A stretch of DNA of 64,000 bases, from the NCBI RefSeq assembly GCF_037975245.1, contig NC_092580.1, forward strand, positions 18,462,501 to 18,526,500. Direction: 5' to 3'. This document shows positions 62,543-64,000 of the stretch, in pieces (position 1 is the first letter of the stretch; each line of letters starts with the position of its first letter). The position numbers and the translations under genes are program-made. Origin of the DNA: Apostichopus japonicus. Taxonomy: Eukaryota; Echinodermata; Holothuroidea; Aspidochirotida; Stichopodidae. The notes under the pieces were generated by a model. That model was not told the DNA's origin. It searched no databases and saw nothing but the letters and a program-made list of their open reading frames with translations.

Positions 62543-64000
62543 ACTATCGCGTACGAAAATCCTTTGCGGTAAACAGTATAATAATCTGAAATGCTGTGCT
62601 ATAACATTATGTGTGCATGGGTACGGGCTTGTTACGCATACGCTTGCCTGTGCTATTCACTGATCTAAATTTGCCACCGAGGTCACGTGAGTTTTAGGGG
62701 TCCCATTAAACCTCGCTGAAACCTCGATAATGCCAGCGCCCTCAAAAAAAAGTCTACGAGCGATATCGCCTTTAAACATTCATCTGAAAAGGAGACGTTA
62801 CCTATATACGCATGTTCAGTCACAGCCAGCTGCATGCTCTAATGGCGTTTCACGCGAAAAGGTCAAAATGTGAATGTCATTAAAGATGTAATACAACGAC
62901 ACGATCAAATTAATTTGACAGCTTTTCTTTTGTTTTATGAAAAAAAATATATAATTCTTCCGAGACGCGTCCATTCCTTTTTCTTTTTCCATATTTTTTT
63001 CTTTCTCGGTAACTTCGAAATTAGCCGTTGTGATGCAGGTGTTAACAAATCTTGCCCATGCAGTAGGTACGTGTATACCACCTGCTGTTTGATGCCATCC
63101 GTTTTATATCTAATTACCCTATCAAAGCTAATACAGGAATTCCTGATTACAGCTCAACTTCTGTCAAGACCCTGTGACATTTCTTTTGGCTAAGATTTTA
63201 TTTTCTTTAGGCGTGTGGGCTAAGCTCACCAACTTGTATTCTGCGTTTTTTTTCACGACAATGTGATATTTCTTTTTAGAGTGTCTATTTTTGAGTGGAA
63301 GCAGTAACGGGAAGAGTGGGAGGGGAATGGGGGTGGAAAGGCGTTACCGCTAGGAACCCATACCACTATTAATTACCCCGTCTTGCCATGTGCCTGTCTG
63401 TACCTACCCACACGTTCTATTATGTATTTGTAAATGTTACATACAGTGTCGTAACCGCTGGGGTCATGGTGGCACGTGCCGCCTCCCTTCGCCTCCAACT
63501 TTCTTACAGGTTATTTATATTCTGTTGCAAAATTTTTGCCGTCACCGTTTCGTCATGAAAATTTCTGTGGGTGGTACTTTACCCCCTGCCCTACCCCACC
63601 CCTCTGGCTACCTCGCTGTTTCTCTTCGCCCCACCCCCCACGAACCATCGTGGTGAACAGCCACCGTTCCTAACGATGTTGTGAAGTATAATTGTTGTGA
63701 TATGGCTGTACATTATATGAAAGTTTATTTATCACAAGTTTTACACTGCACTGAGCGCGTCAGTTCATAACGTTTCACATTGTCAAACTATACTGCACAG
63801 ATGTACGCCAACACAGTATAATGTTACTGTGTACATCAAAGACATTTTTGTCCCTTATCAAATACGTCACCAGAAACACATGCATCCCATCCCACTCCTC
63901 TATAATCAACACCACTATCTTTCTCTACCTTACGGTACCCTGCAGAATGCTATACAGTGGTAGACCTATAAAGCCGTTATTACATATAAAACCAGTAGTT
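62543..64000. other. Unassigned DNA at right edge
   Basis: No gene supported. Pyrimidine-rich stretches near 62970-63010 and a C-rich block at 63575-63650 create spurious frames. Confidence 0.45.

Noticed and set aside
63440-63660. Possible left end of another hAT-like element (CAGTGTCGTAACCGCTGG); a similar string occurs near 53029
   Set aside because: No matching right end or target duplication could be found within the window.

Overview
The window is animal nuclear DNA: split genes with GT-AG introns, dense non-autonomous DNA transposons, a tRNA-derived SINE, minisatellites and microsatellites. A creatine kinase made of three complete fused kinase domains is the arrangement known from sperm-tail (flagellar) creatine kinases of sea urchins and other invertebrates. 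With the transposon style this suggests an echinoderm, sea cucumber or sea urchin; that is an inference.

Layout. 1-9105 is copy A of a segmental duplication. It carries the 5' flank and exons 1-4 of an aminoacylase-1 gene, and ends there, so this gene copy is truncated. 10042-15067 holds the three-domain creatine kinase without its first exon or exons. 17746-18741 is an intronless rhodopsin-class GPCR. 21125-42137 is copy B of the duplication, swollen by insertions: a 2.1 kb hAT-like element (21146-23221), a 10.6 kb foldback-type element (27075-37653) and a 1.2 kb hAT-like element (40752-41921). Copy B runs into the complete aminoacylase-1 gene (39169-51293; 15 exons, 407 codons), whose introns 10 and 14 carry large minisatellites. 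51294-64000 is mostly intergenic, with a clean hAT-like element (54003-55240), a relic GIY-YIG domain of a Penelope-like retroelement, and a probable minus-strand gene (58618-62542) of unknown function.

The strongest signal is the transposon archaeology. Because the same 9 kb exists twice, three insertions can be compared with their own empty site inside this one window. The 10.6 kb foldback element has ends built of about 21-bp tandem repeats. It carries a decayed multi-exon gene of an uncharacterised Cys/His-rich family and contains at least four younger insertions, each with readable target duplications. Several hAT-like families with different terminal repeats share one internal module of about 100 bp.

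The cellular genes have no evident functional link: aminoacylase-1 acts in amino-acid recycling, the fused creatine kinase in flagellar energy transport, and the GPCR in signalling. Their order mainly records duplication and insertion history.
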